NCBI GenBank assembly: GCA_945911015.1
Contig: CAMDZW010000012.1
Coordinates: 18,804-82,803 of the forward strand
Direction: 5' to 3'
Source: an uncultured Propionibacteriaceae bacterium
Lineage (GTDB): Bacteria; Actinomycetota; Actinomycetes; Propionibacteriales; Propionibacteriaceae
Length of the DNA: 64,000 nt
The notes under the pieces were generated by a model. It was not told the DNA's origin, made no database searches, and was given only the letters and a program-made list of their open reading frames with translations. A program made the position numbers and the translations under genes. Shown one piece after another: positions 26,853 through 37,328 of the stretch. Position 1 is the first letter of the stretch; every line of letters starts with the position of its first letter.

Positions 26853-27779
26853 GTGACGACTCAGGCCGATCCCTCGACCGCCGACCGGAGTGCCGACGAC
26901 TCCGCGGCGACCTTTGGTGTCGTCGTTCTCACCCAGGGCACCCGCCCGGTTGATCTGCGTCGCGGTCTGGACTCACTGCTGGCTCAGCGTGATGTCGAGC
27001 TCGACATCGTCGTGGTCGGCAACGGCTGGGTGCCCACCGACCTGCCCGCCGGTGTGCGCGGTCTCCATCTGAACGACAACCTCGGCATCCCGGCCGGGCG
27101 CAATGCCGGCGTGCCCCATGTCGACGGCGAATTCCTGTTCTTCCTCGACGACGACGCCTGGCTGCTCGACGATGACTTCCTCGCCCGGTGTGCTGCGGAG
27201 TTCCGCGCCGACCCGAGCCTGGGGATGATCCAGCCCCGGATCGAGGATCCGGACGCCGAGGAACTGCCCACCCGGTGGATCCCTCGGCTCCGCAAGGGCG
27301 ATCCGCACCACAGCTCCAATGTCTTCTCCGTGGTCGAGATGGCGGTGGCGATGCGCCGTGATGTCTTCGACCGGACGCTCGGATGGCCGGCACCATTCTT
27401 CTACGCGCACGAGGGGATCGAGCTGGCCTGGCGGGTCTGGGGGGTGGGCAGCCGCACGGTCTATCGCGGTGACCTGCGCGCGGGCCATCCGGTGATCGAC
27501 CCGCGCCGACACAGTGACTACTTCGTGAAGAATGCGCGCAACCGGGTCTGGCTGGCCCGACGCAATCTGCGTTGGCCGATCAGCTGGGCCTATGTCGGCT
27601 CGTGGACCCTGGTCCAGCTGATCCGCTGGCGGCGCCATCCCGAGTACCTCAAGCCGTGGTTCGCCGGCTGGAAGGAGGGCTGGACCTCCAGCCCCTGGGC
27701 TCCGGGTGAGCCCCACATCAAGCTGTCCTGGGCGACCCACCTGCGGATGGGTCGTGCCGGCCGGTGGCCCGTGATCTGA
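26853..27779 (+). CDS. Family 2 glycosyltransferase
   Basis: A 308-residue GT-A enzyme. FGVVVLTQGTRP near residue 20, VVVGNGW near 53 and the donor-site pair GIPAGRNAGV and FLFFLDDDAWLLDDDF (DxD near residue 105) are typical of GT2. The acceptor half has FFYAHEGIELAWRVW near 190, comparable to the ED motif region. No transmembrane segment, though aromatic and basic C-terminal stretches (WPISWAYVGSW) may touch the membrane. It is followed after 17 bp by a CDP-alcohol phosphotransferase and a CDP-glycerol-type transferase, so a role in a phosphopolymer or glycolipid is inferred. Confidence 0.85.
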   Translation: MTTQADPSTADRSADDSAATFGVVVLTQGTRPVDLRRGLDSLLAQRDVELDIVVVGNGWVPTDLPAGVRGLHLNDNLGIPAGRNAGVPHVDGEFLFFLDDDAWLLDDDFLARCAAEFRADPSLGMIQPRIEDPDAEELPTRWIPRLRKGDPHHSSNVFSVVEMAVAMRRDVFDRTLGWPAPFFYAHEGIELAWRVWGVGSRTVYRGDLRAGHPVIDPRRHSDYFVKNARNRVWLARRNLRWPISWAYVGSWTLVQLIRWRRHPEYLKPWFAGWKEGWTSSPWAPGEPHIKLSWATHLRMGRAGRWPVI

Positions 27780-27783
27780 CCGC

Positions 27784-27789
27784 TACAGT
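27784..27789 (+). promoter_or_regulatory. Candidate -10 box for leaderless CDP-alcohol phosphotransferase gene
   Basis: TACAGT ends 7 nt before GTG 27797 and starts 4 nt after the GT2 stop, so this gene may have its own start site inside the cluster. Confidence 0.5.
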
Positions 27790-27796
27790 GATCCGC

Positions 27797-28606
27797 GTGA
27801 ACCAAGCCCGGCCGACGATCGCTGCCCTGCGTGAGGTCTCCCAACCCCCGACCGTACGGGGGCGCAAGAACGCCGAGCACTGGTCGGGGGAGTACCTGCG
27901 CCACGGCTCGCTGTACCTCACCCGGCTGATCGTGCCCACCCCGCTCCGCCCCAATGGCGTGACGGTGCTGATGATGATGGCCGGCTGGTGCATCGCCGGC
28001 TCGTTGCTGATCCCGGGCATCATCGGTCCGATCCTGGCCATCTTCTTCGCCCAACTGCAGATGTACCTCGACTGCGTCGACGGCGAACTCGCCCGATGGC
28101 GCAAACAGTTCAGCCCGGCCGGGGTCTACCTGGACCGGATCGCGCACTACACCACCGAAGGCTTCATCGGCCTCGCGCTGGGACTGCGGGCCAGCGGTGT
28201 CATCGGCGGTGACGTGCCGGCCGCCGAGGTCTGGATGTATGCCTTCCTCGGTGCGGTCCTTATGGCCGGGATCATGTTCAACAAGGCGATCAACGACCTC
28301 GTTCATGTCGCCCGCGCCTTCAACGGGATGGAGCGGCTGCCCGACACCGCCGAGGCGAAGGCCGTCCCCAGCCGCAGTCTGATCGGGATGTTGCGCAAGG
28401 CTGCCCGGTTCCTGCCCTTCCATCGGATCTTCCACTCCGTCGAACTCAGCATCGTTGCCCTCGTGCTGGCGGTGGTCGGCCTGTTCGTCGGGGACGTCGA
28501 GGTCTTCCGGATCGCGGTGTGGGTGCTGGCTCCGGTCATCTGGCTGGTCTGCGCAGGACATCTGCTGGCCGTGCTCGCCTCACCGCGGCTGCGACCGAGC
28601 CGATGA
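27797..28606 (+). CDS. CDP-alcohol phosphatidyltransferase-family protein with Asp-to-His change in the signature
   Basis: A 269-residue membrane protein with about six hydrophobic segments. The family signature D-x2-DG-x2-AR-x8-G-x3-D-x3-D appears as DCVDGELARW...GVYLDRIAHY near residues 94-119. All positions fit except the last Asp, which is His. That Asp is regarded as the general base in characterised members, so His may replace it, or the substrate may differ. The soluble N-terminus (PPTVRGRKNAEHWSGEY) is amphipathic. The stop overlaps the next start as ATGA. The family joins a CDP-activated lipid or sugar alcohol to an acceptor; which one is unknown. Confidence 0.8.
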   Translation: MNQARPTIAALREVSQPPTVRGRKNAEHWSGEYLRHGSLYLTRLIVPTPLRPNGVTVLMMMAGWCIAGSLLIPGIIGPILAIFFAQLQMYLDCVDGELARWRKQFSPAGVYLDRIAHYTTEGFIGLALGLRASGVIGGDVPAAEVWMYAFLGAVLMAGIMFNKAINDLVHVARAFNGMERLPDTAEAKAVPSRSLIGMLRKAARFLPFHRIFHSVELSIVALVLAVVGLFVGDVEVFRIAVWVLAPVIWLVCAGHLLAVLASPRLRPSR

Positions 28607-30240
28607 TCGGTCGCCTCGGTCGCGGCTCGCTCGGTCTGCTGTGCCTGGCCGCCGTGGTCGCCGTGCAGGTCATCGCGGCCGCCCTCGGACTGCCGCTGCC
28701 GGTGGTCGGCGGCCTTGCGGTGCTGGTGGGTGTGGCCGTCCTGGTCGTCGGCAGTCCCGGACCCGGCCAGCTCATCGTGCTGGTCGGGGCCACCTCGGCG
28801 GTGGCCCTGCGACTCGCCGGGGACGGTCTGCTCGGCGCTGCCGGTCTCGGCTTCGCGGTGGCGGTTGCGGTGATCACCGTGGCGGCCGCCGCCGATGAAC
28901 CACTGGCTCGGCGGTTGGCCCCCGGTGTCCGTACGGTCAATCTTCCCGGAGTCCGTGATGACCCACGCCCGGGGGAGGACCGGCCGTTCGCGGCTGCCGT
29001 GGCTGTCGCGGTGGCGGTCCTCGGTCTCGGCGCGGCGATCGCAGCCTGGAGCGGTGCACGCGTGCCCGCCGTCACGGTCGCGGTGGCCACCGTCGTGGTG
29101 GTGGGTCTGGCCACCGTACGGTTGTGGCGACGGGTGGGTGCCATCCGTCGCGGGACCGCGGACCGAGCCGTACGAGCAGCTGTCGATGCCTGGGCTCCGG
29201 AGTTCGCGGTCCACTTCTGCGGACCGATCGCCGGGGAGTACCAGCTGACGATGTGGCTGCCCTACCTGCGTCAACTCGACCGCCGGTTCGTCATCATCAC
29301 CCGGGACCATCGGTGGCTGGCCCGTGCCGGCGCACTCGGTCCCGAGCCGATGCTGTCGAGTCCGCGGCTGAGCGGACTCGATGACTGCATGGTCGACTCG
29401 ATCCGCGCCGTTTTCCATGTCAACACCGACCAGCTCGGCGTCGACCTGGTCCGCTACTGGGACCGGACCCAGATCCAGCTCAACCATGGCGACTCCGACA
29501 AGCCGTCCAGCTTCCACCCGATGATCGCGATGTTCGACAAGATCTTCGTCGCCGGGCAGGCCGCGATCGACCGATTCAGCGACCACGGGGTGGTGGTGGA
29601 GCAGTCGAAGTTCGTCATCGTGGGGCGGCCCCAAACCGCTGACATCGTGCCCGCTGGCACGGGTGACACCCGGACAGTGCTCTATGCACCGACCTGGCGC
29701 GGCGGCACGGCCGACATGTCGCTCACCTCGCTGTGGTCGGGTGAGCAGATCGTCGCCACGCTGCTCGAACTCGGTGCCACCGTTGTCTTTCGACCCCATC
29801 CCTACTCGCTGGGGGACAAGGCGTCACGGGCGGTGATCGCCCGGATCGACGCACTGCTGGCCAGGTCCCGCACCCCGGACCGTGACCACCGCACCAGTGA
29901 CCGGACCGGGTCCGGCCCGATCGCCGAGTGGTTCAACCGGACCGATGCCCTGGTCAGTGACGTCTCGAGCGTGCCGGTCGACCATCTCCAGTCGGGCAAG
30001 CCGTTGGCGATCGCGATGCCGCCGGGGGCTCAGGTCGGAGCCGCGCTGGCCGAGGCGGCCTATCTGTTGCCCCTTGACGGTGACCTGGTCGCTGGGCTGA
30101 CCGCGATGATGGGCGAGGACCCCCTGGCCGAACAACGCGCCCGGACCCGGGTGCACCATCTGGGAGACATCCCGGCCGAGGATCTGGTGGCGCACTTCCT
30201 GCGGGCCGCCCGGGCAGCGATCGACACGCCTGTGGTGTGA
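28603..30240 (+). CDS. CDP-glycerol glycerophosphotransferase-family (TagB/TagF-type) protein with membrane N-terminus
   Basis: A 545-residue protein. The N-terminal 180 residues hold several hydrophobic helices ([46 protein letters not shown]). The C-terminal domain resembles teichoic-acid polymerases: QIQLNHGDSDKPSSF near residue 290, VLYAPTWRG near 360, VVFRPHPYS near 395 and ALVSDVSSVPVDHLQSGKPL near 450, the polymerase order HG / P-W / RPHP / DxSS. It is coupled to the preceding gene by a 4-nt overlap. The substrate may be CDP-glycerol or another CDP-polyol. A short GGCCC/GGGCC hairpin follows the stop. Confidence 0.8.
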   Translation: MIGRLGRGSLGLLCLAAVVAVQVIAAALGLPLPVVGGLAVLVGVAVLVVGSPGPGQLIVLVGATSAVALRLAGDGLLGAAGLGFAVAVAVITVAAAADEPLARRLAPGVRTVNLPGVRDDPRPGEDRPFAAAVAVAVAVLGLGAAIAAWSGARVPAVTVAVATVVVVGLATVRLWRRVGAIRRGTADRAVRAAVDAWAPEFAVHFCGPIAGEYQLTMWLPYLRQLDRRFVIITRDHRWLARAGALGPEPMLSSPRLSGLDDCMVDSIRAVFHVNTDQLGVDLVRYWDRTQIQLNHGDSDKPSSFHPMIAMFDKIFVAGQAAIDRFSDHGVVVEQSKFVIVGRPQTADIVPAGTGDTRTVLYAPTWRGGTADMSLTSLWSGEQIVATLLELGATVVFRPHPYSLGDKASRAVIARIDALLARSRTPDRDHRTSDRTGSGPIAEWFNRTDALVSDVSSVPVDHLQSGKPLAIAMPPGAQVGAALAEAAYLLPLDGDLVAGLTAMMGEDPLAEQRARTRVHHLGDIPAEDLVAHFLRAARAAIDTPVV

Positions 30241-30264
30241 TTGGCCCCACTCGATGGGCCCGGA

Positions 30265-30482
30265 TAGAGTGGGTTGCGTATCAGCACGCCGACCTCTCGG
30301 CGCTCGCCCACGAACACCGGCTCTGCCCGGTCCTCGGTAGTGGGTTGCGGAACTCCTGTTGTGGGGTCCGACGCCCTCGATCGAAGACCGGCTTTCTTCC
30401 CGGCCGACGTGGGTGAACGGTGACGGTCAGCGCGTGCCTGTCCACCGTGCGGCCCTGTGTGGCCGCGGGAAAGGAGAGCCCC
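30265..30482 (+). promoter_or_regulatory. pnp promoter candidate and long leader
   Basis: TAGAGT at 30265-30270 fits a -10 and would give a leader of about 205 nt before the pnp GTG. The leader is C/G-rich with several short inverted repeats and a repeated TGGGTTGCG. PNPase is autoregulated through its leader in some bacteria; whether that occurs here is not shown. Confidence 0.4.
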
Positions 30483-32714
30483 GTGGAGGGGTCCGAACTC
30501 ATCACCAGTGAAGCCGTCATCGACAACGGCACCTACGGCAAACGCGTCGTCCGGTTCGAAACCGGTCTGCTCGCCAAGCAGGCGGGCGGCTCGACCGCCG
30601 TCTACATCGATGACGACACCATGTTGTTGTCGTGCACCACCGCATCGTCCTCGCCCCGTGAGGGCATGGACTTCTTCCCGCTGACCGTCGAGGTCGAGGA
30701 GCGGATGTACGCCGCGGGTCGCATCCCCGGCGCCTTCTTCCGTCGCGAGGGACGCCCGTCCGAAGGGGCGATCCTGGCCTGCCGCCTGATTGACCGTCCG
30801 CTGCGGCCGCTGTTCACCAAGGGTCTGCGCAATGACGTCAACGTCATCGTCACCATCCTCTCGCTCAACCCCGAGGTGCTGTACGACGTCGTCGCGATCA
30901 ACGCGGCCTCGCTGTCCACCCAGCTGTCCGGTCTGCCCTTCGGTGGTCCGGTCGGTGGCATCCGGGTCGCCCTGATCGGCGAGCAGTGGGTCGGATTCCC
31001 GACCGCCACCCAGCTCGAGGACGCCACCTTCGACATGGTCGTGGCCGGCGGTGTGCTGCCCGACGGTGACGTGGCCATCTCCATGGTCGAGGCCGAGTCC
31101 ACCGAGCAGACCTGGGATCTGGTCCGCTCCGGTCGTACCGCTCCGACCGAAGAGGTCGTGGCCAACGGTCTCGAAGCGGCCAAGCCGTTCATCAAGGCCC
31201 TGTGCGATGCCCAGGCCGAGGTGGCTGCCAAGGCAGCCAAGCCGACCGCCGAGTTCCCGCTGTACCCGGACTACACCGACGAGGTGTATGCCGCAGTGGA
31301 GGCAGCTGCTGCCGCTGAGCTGGACAAGATCATGCTGATCGCCGGCAAACAGGAGCGCGAGGACGCCCAGAACGCCCTGCGCGACAAGGTCGTGGCCGAG
31401 CTGGAGGGGACCGTCGAGAACAAGGGCTACATCCACGGCGCCTTCAGCGCGGTCAGCAAGCAGATCGTGCGCCAGCGGGTGCTGCGCGACAAGGTTCGCA
31501 TCGACGGCCGTGGCCTGGTGGACATCCGTCCGCTGTCGGCTGAGGTCGAGCTGATCCCGCGGGCCCATGGTTCGGCGCTGTTCCAGCGTGGCGAGACCCA
31601 GATCCTGGGCGTCACCACCTTGAACATGTTGGACATGGTGCAGAAGCTCGACACTCTCGCTCCCGAGACCGAGAAGCGCTACATCCACCACTACAACTTC
31701 CCGCCCTACTCGACCGGTGAGACCGGTCGTGTCGGGTCGCCGAAGCGGCGTGAGATCGGCCATGGCGCGCTCGCCGAGCGAGCCCTGGTGCCGGTGCTGC
31801 CGACCAAGGAGGAGTTCCCGTACGCGATCCGTCAGGTCTCCGAGGCCCTCGGTTCCAACGGTTCCACCTCGATGGGGTCGGTCTGCGCCTCCACCCTGGC
31901 GTTGATGAACGCTGGTGTGCCGCTGCGCGCACCGGTCGCCGGCATTGCCATGGGGCTGATCTCGGGTGAGGTCGACGGTGAGCAGACCTATGTCGCGCTG
32001 ACCGACATCCTCGGCCAGGAGGACGCGTACGGCGACATGGACTTCAAGGTCGCCGGCACACGTGACTTCATCACCGCACTGCAGCTCGACACCAAGCTCG
32101 ACGGCATCCCGTCCGACGTTCTGGCCGCGGCCCTGCGCCAGGCCAAGGACGCCCGCAACACCTTGCTCGACGTGATGGGTGAAGCGATTGACGCACCGGA
32201 CGAGATGAGCCCCTTCGCACCGCGGATCATCACCGTGAAGATCCCGGTCGACAAGATCGGTGAGGTGATCGGCCCGAAGGGCAAGGTGATCAACCAGATC
32301 CAGGAGGACACCGGCGCGAACCTGTCCATCGAGGACGACGGCACCGTCTACATCGGCGCCGATTCCGGTGAGGTCGCCGAGGCTGCCCGCCAGGCCGTCA
32401 ACGCGATCGCCAATCCGACGATGCCCGAGGTCGGCGAGCGCTACCTCGGCACCGTGGTGAAGACCGTCGACTTCGGCGCCTTCGTCTCGCTGATGCCCGG
32501 CAAGGACGGCCTGCTGCACATCAGCAAGCTCCGCAGCCTCAACGGTGGCCAGCGGGTCAACAGCGTCGACGGCGTCGTGTCGGTCGGTCAGAAGATCCAG
32601 GTCGAGATCGCCGAGATCGGCGACCGCGGCAAGCTGTCGCTGGTCCCGGTCTCCGAGGACGAGGCCGACGAGTCGAGCAACGAGGGCGCCGAGACCGAGC
32701 AGGCCAGGGCCTGA
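30483..32714 (+). CDS. pnp: Polyribonucleotide nucleotidyltransferase (PNPase)
   Basis: A 743-residue phosphorolytic 3'-5' exoribonuclease. GTG start with AAAGGAGAG upstream; the N-terminus [30 protein letters not shown] matches the family. First RNase PH domain at 10-150, all-alpha linker, second RNase PH domain with [23 protein letters not shown] near 425, KH domain with [20 protein letters not shown] near 590, and S1 domain from about 655 ([29 protein letters not shown]). It ends before a strong terminator. Confidence 0.98.
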   Translation: MEGSELITSEAVIDNGTYGKRVVRFETGLLAKQAGGSTAVYIDDDTMLLSCTTASSSPREGMDFFPLTVEVEERMYAAGRIPGAFFRREGRPSEGAILACRLIDRPLRPLFTKGLRNDVNVIVTILSLNPEVLYDVVAINAASLSTQLSGLPFGGPVGGIRVALIGEQWVGFPTATQLEDATFDMVVAGGVLPDGDVAISMVEAESTEQTWDLVRSGRTAPTEEVVANGLEAAKPFIKALCDAQAEVAAKAAKPTAEFPLYPDYTDEVYAAVEAAAAAELDKIMLIAGKQEREDAQNALRDKVVAELEGTVENKGYIHGAFSAVSKQIVRQRVLRDKVRIDGRGLVDIRPLSAEVELIPRAHGSALFQRGETQILGVTTLNMLDMVQKLDTLAPETEKRYIHHYNFPPYSTGETGRVGSPKRREIGHGALAERALVPVLPTKEEFPYAIRQVSEALGSNGSTSMGSVCASTLALMNAGVPLRAPVAGIAMGLISGEVDGEQTYVALTDILGQEDAYGDMDFKVAGTRDFITALQLDTKLDGIPSDVLAAALRQAKDARNTLLDVMGEAIDAPDEMSPFAPRIITVKIPVDKIGEVIGPKGKVINQIQEDTGANLSIEDDGTVYIGADSGEVAEAARQAVNAIANPTMPEVGERYLGTVVKTVDFGAFVSLMPGKDGLLHISKLRSLNGGQRVNSVDGVVSVGQKIQVEIAEIGDRGKLSLVPVSEDEADESSNEGAETEQARA

Positions 32715-32738
32715 TCGGGTCCCGACCCTCACCTGCGG

Positions 32739-32771
32739 ACCGCCGCCCACACGATGTGTGTGGGCGGCGGT
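32739..32771 (+). terminator. Terminator hairpin after pnp
   Basis: ACCGCCGCCCACAC pairs perfectly over 14 bp with GTGTGGGCGGCGGT around a 5-nt loop, 25 bp after the pnp stop, followed by a short T/C-rich tail (TCTGTC). Confidence 0.8.
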
Positions 32772-32789
32772 TCTGTCATGGGTGGCCAG

Positions 32790-32795
32790 TAGACT
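32790..32795 (+). promoter_or_regulatory. Candidate -10 box for dapB
   Basis: TAGACT lies 61 nt before the dapB ATG and just after the pnp terminator. dapB has its own AGGAGAGG ribosome site, so this transcript would have a leader. Confidence 0.45.
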
Positions 32796-32814
32796 GACCG
32801 CCGGTGTCCAGTGA

Positions 32815-34451
<1,637 letters not shown>

Positions 34452-34461
34452 GGCCGTCGGC

Positions 34462-35031
34462 TCAGTCGGCCGGGATCGAGGCGTGGAGGCGGACCTGCTT
34501 GATCGTCAGGTCGGTGCTGGGACCGATCTCGCGATGGCTGCCGTCAGCGGCCCAACCAGCATCGACCAGCAGGCGACGCCGTACGTCGTCGGCAGCCTGG
34601 ACCCACAGCGTGGCACGAGTGAAGCCGTCGACGTGCAAGGTGTCGACTGCTGCGTTCAGCAGCCGCGAGCCGTGTCCGGTGTGACGGGCCGAAGGGTCGA
34701 TCGTCCACTCGGCGATCTCACCGTCGGCGGCCTTGTCGCTGTCGGGATCGTCGCTGGGTTGGGTGGTGGCAAAACCGACCACCTGATCGGGTGCTCCGTT
34801 CTCCGTACCGCTGGTGGCCACCAGGACCCGGCAGCGGGCGTCGGGAGGACGGGTGATCGAACGGTGCCACAGCTCGGTCAGTTCGCCGAGATCTGTGCTG
34901 CGCAGCAGCCAGTCCCGGAGCTCGGCGGGTTGGTCCTGGTCCCACGAACGCCGCTGGATGGCAGCGATGTCGGCGGACTCGGCCGGAAGGGCGAGACGGA
35001 CCTGGGGTGGGCGAGCAGCGACGTCAGACAC
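34462..35031 (-). CDS. GNAT-family N-acetyltransferase
   Basis: A 189-residue protein from the GTG that has a minus-strand TACGAT box 6 nt upstream. The GNAT core shows VRLALPAESADIAAIQRRSW at the N-terminus, EIAEWTIDPSARHTGHGSRLLNAAVDTL near residue 118 (RHTGHGS is the acetyl-CoA loop) and ATLWVQAADDVRRRLLVDAGW at the end. The acceptor is unknown. It is divergent from rnj and reads away from the candidate RNA at 35130. Confidence 0.85.
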   Translation of the reverse strand: MSDVAARPPQVRLALPAESADIAAIQRRSWDQDQPAELRDWLLRSTDLGELTELWHRSITRPPDARCRVLVATSGTENGAPDQVVGFATTQPSDDPDSDKAADGEIAEWTIDPSARHTGHGSRLLNAAVDTLHVDGFTRATLWVQAADDVRRRLLVDAGWAADGSHREIGPSTDLTIKQVRLHASIPAD

Positions 35032-35037
35032 CCTGTG

Positions 35038-35043
35038 ATCGTA
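35038..35043 (-). promoter_or_regulatory. Candidate -10 box for leaderless GNAT gene
   Basis: TACGAT on the minus strand ends 6 nt before the GTG start at 35031. Confidence 0.5.
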
Positions 35044-35129
35044 TGCCACGCCCACTGGGCGAGACACTTTCCGGACTTTTCTGTCGAACGACTGGCATCC
35101 GGTGCCTGAGATGTGCCAGACTGGTTTTC

Positions 35130-35179
35130 GAAGAGCCCGCATGTGCCTGACCCCCCGAGCAGGTATCGGCGGGCTCTTC
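35130..35179 (+). ncRNA. Candidate small RNA with C6 apical loop
   Basis: GAAGAGCCCGC (35130-35140) pairs perfectly with GCGGGCTCTTC (35169-35179). Inside, CCTG pairs with CAGG across 5-nt symmetric internal loops, leaving an apical loop ACCCCCCGAG. A CAGACT hexamer at 35116-35121 could serve as -10. No upstream gene on this strand needs a terminator, because the neighbour on the left reads the other way. The six-C loop recalls the actinobacterial 6C RNA, but only one C-loop hairpin is evident, so the assignment is tentative. It could also be an rnj leader element. Confidence 0.45.
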
Positions 35180-35215
35180 GCCTGTCCGGAGTCGGCCGTA
35201 CCGGTGCACGTCGGC

Positions 35216-35221
35216 TAGCCT
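35216..35221 (+). promoter_or_regulatory. Candidate -10 box for leaderless rnj
   Basis: TAGCCT ends 6 nt before the GTG at 35228. Confidence 0.5.
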
Positions 35222-35227
35222 TGAGGG

Positions 35228-36904
35228 GTGACCCCAGCTCTGAGAACCCCCCCGAAACTCCGTTCCGACACCCTCCGGGTGATCCCGCTGGGAGGTCTGG
35301 GCGACGTGGGTCGCAACATGACCGTCTTCGAGATCAACGGCCAGCTGCTGCTCGTGGACTGCGGGGTGTTGTTCCCCGAGGACGACCATCCCGGCGTCGA
35401 CCTCATCCTCCCCGGACTGGGAGCGATCGAGGACCGTCTCGACGAGGTTGTCGGGCTCGTCCTCACCCACGGCCACGAGGACCACGTGGGCGCCGTCCCG
35501 TACCTGCTGCGGCAGCGGCCCGACATCCCGATCTACGGTTCACGGCTGACTCTGGCGTTGCTCAAGGAGAAGGTGCGCGAACACCGCCTCCGCAACACCG
35601 ACCTGCACATCGTCGAAGCCGGCGAGACCGTTGCGCTGGGCGAGTTCGGGCTGGAGTTCGTCGCCGTCAACCACTCGATCCCCGATGCGCTCGCCGTCGC
35701 GATCCGCACCAAGGCCGGACTCGCGCTGCACACCGGCGACTTCAAGATGGACCAGCTGCCGCTCGACGGTCGGATCACCGACCTGCGCGCCTTCGCCCGG
35801 CTGGGGGAGGAAGGGGTCGACCTCTTCCTCACCGACTCCACCAATGCTGAGGTGCCCGGGTTCACCACGCCGGAGAAGGACATCCTGCCGGCGCTGGAAC
35901 GGGTCTTCACCACCAGCCAGCAGCGGCTCATCGTGGCCTGTTTCGCCAGCCACGTGCACCGGGTCCAGCAGGTCCTCGATGCGGCCGTACGGCACGGGCG
36001 CAAGGTCGTCTACGTGGGCCGATCGATGGTCCGCAACATGGGCGTCGCCAAGGATCTGGGCTACCTCCAGGTGCCGGCCAACACCGTGGTCAACCTGAAG
36101 GAGCTGGAGAACTACCGGCCCGATGAGGTGGTGATCATCTCGACCGGTTCGCAGGGGGAACCGCTGTCAGCGCTGTCGCGGATCGCCAGCGGTGAACATC
36201 CGGTGATCGAGCTCGCCGAGCAGGACACGGTGCTGCTGGCATCCTCGCTGATCCCAGGCAATGAGAACGCAGTCTCACGGGTGATCAACGGGCTGACTGC
36301 TCGGGGGGCACGCGTGGTGCACAAGGGCAACGCGCTGGTCCACGTCTCCGGACACGCCTCGGCCGGTGAGTTGCTCTACTGCTACAACATCGTCCAGCCC
36401 GAGAACGTGATGCCCGTCCATGGCGAGATCCGCCACTTGGTCGCCAATGCCGAGCTGGCAAGGGCGACCGGTGTGCCGCGGTCCATCGTGGTCACCGATG
36501 GTGGAGTGGTCGACCTGGCCGACGGGGTCGCCAAGGTCGTGGGCCAGATCGATGCCAGCTACATCTTCGTCGACGGCTCGACCGTGGGGGACATCTCGGA
36601 GTCCTCGCTCACCGACCGCAAGATCCTCGGTGAGGAAGGATCCATCTCGATCGTGTGCGTGGTCGACACCCGTGAGATGAATGTCGTCTCCGGACCTGAC
36701 ATCCATGCCCGCGGGTTTGTCGAGGACGACTCGATCTTCGACGACGTACGGGCCGAGATCATCACCGCCGTGGTCAGTGCGATGAAGGACGGGGCCCAGG
36801 ACTCCCATCGACTGCAGCAGGTGATCCGACGCACGATCGGACGCTGGGTGAACGTGACCCACCGCCGCCGTCCGATGATCGTGCCGGTCGTGGTGACGGT
36901 GTGA
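35228..36904 (+). CDS. rnj: Ribonuclease J
   Basis: A 558-residue metallo-beta-lactamase/beta-CASP ribonuclease for mRNA decay and rRNA maturation. The start of the core, RVIPLGGLGDVGRNMTVFE, leads to LTHGHEDHVGAVPYL near residue 80 (HxHxDH zinc motif). Further metal ligands are in HTGDFKMDQ near 168; the beta-CASP part has YVGRSMVRNM, STGSQGEPLSALSRI and VHVSGHAS near 375. The C-terminal domain ends RPMIVPVVVTV. GTG start, probably leaderless. It stands upstream of rpmB across about 125 bp. Confidence 0.96.
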   Translation: MTPALRTPPKLRSDTLRVIPLGGLGDVGRNMTVFEINGQLLLVDCGVLFPEDDHPGVDLILPGLGAIEDRLDEVVGLVLTHGHEDHVGAVPYLLRQRPDIPIYGSRLTLALLKEKVREHRLRNTDLHIVEAGETVALGEFGLEFVAVNHSIPDALAVAIRTKAGLALHTGDFKMDQLPLDGRITDLRAFARLGEEGVDLFLTDSTNAEVPGFTTPEKDILPALERVFTTSQQRLIVACFASHVHRVQQVLDAAVRHGRKVVYVGRSMVRNMGVAKDLGYLQVPANTVVNLKELENYRPDEVVIISTGSQGEPLSALSRIASGEHPVIELAEQDTVLLASSLIPGNENAVSRVINGLTARGARVVHKGNALVHVSGHASAGELLYCYNIVQPENVMPVHGEIRHLVANAELARATGVPRSIVVTDGGVVDLADGVAKVVGQIDASYIFVDGSTVGDISESSLTDRKILGEEGSISIVCVVDTREMNVVSGPDIHARGFVEDDSIFDDVRAEIITAVVSAMKDGAQDSHRLQQVIRRTIGRWVNVTHRRRPMIVPVVVTV

Positions 36905-36934
36905 ACCCGGCCGCCCAGTGGGCAACGCTCCGGT

Positions 36935-36964
36935 TTGGAGAGTTGGAGCCCGGGAAGCTATGCT
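36935..36964 (+). promoter_or_regulatory. Candidate rpmB promoter (-35 TTGGAG, 18 bp, -10 TATGCT)
   Basis: TTGGAG at 36935-36940 and TATGCT at 36959-36964 are spaced 18 bp apart, about 65 nt upstream of the rpmB start. Confidence 0.55.
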
Positions 36965-37030
36965 GTCCCGGTTGCCCGGAGCCAATCGGGCGTGAAGACT
37001 TGTCGATCTGCAGGATGAAGGAGTAGTCCA

Positions 37031-37219
37031 GTGGCTGCTGTGTGCGATGTCTGCGCCAAGGGACCGGGCTTCGGCCACAACGTGCCGTGGTCGAAGAAGA
37101 AGACCAACCGGCGCTGGGATCCGAACATCCAGACCGTGCACGCCAAGCTCAACGGCACCGCCAAGCGGATGAACGTGTGCACCGCGTGCCTCAAGGCCGG
37201 CAAGGTCTCCAAGGCCTGA
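37031..37219 (+). CDS. rpmB: 50S ribosomal protein L28, zinc-ribbon (C+) form
   Basis: A 62-residue ribosomal protein starting at GTG with AAGGAGTAG upstream. It reads AAVCDVCAKGPGFGHNVPWS with a CxxC near residue 5, then NVCTACLKAGKV with a second CxxC near 51, together a zinc-ribbon. C+ ribosomal proteins bind zinc, and organisms under zinc limitation often carry a C- paralogue; none is in this window. A strong terminator follows. Confidence 0.97.
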   Translation: MAAVCDVCAKGPGFGHNVPWSKKKTNRRWDPNIQTVHAKLNGTAKRMNVCTACLKAGKVSKA

Positions 37220-37233
37220 GCCAGAGTTTCTGC

Positions 37234-37268
37234 AGGACCCGGTCGACCCTCGAGGTCGGCCGGGTCCT
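37234..37268 (+). terminator. Terminator hairpin after rpmB
   Basis: AGGACCCGGTCGACC pairs with GGTCGGCCGGGTCCT over 15 bp (one G-U) around a 5-nt loop, 14 bp after the rpmB stop, followed by TTGCCTGT. Confidence 0.8.
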
Positions 37269-37315
37269 TGCCTGTCCGCTGGATTGTCGCCGCAGCGACT
37301 GTCGGACCGACCGCC

Positions 37316-37321
37316 TACAGT
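37316..37321 (+). promoter_or_regulatory. Candidate -10 box for leaderless recG
   Basis: TACAGT ends 7 nt before the GTG at 37329; this spacing picks that GTG over earlier in-frame starts. Confidence 0.5.
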
Positions 37322-37328
37322 AACGGCC

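Noticed and set aside
30420..30482. Upstream GTG start for pnp
   Set aside because: The extra N-terminus is absent from the family, while GTG 30483 has AAAGGAGAG and starts the conserved sequence.
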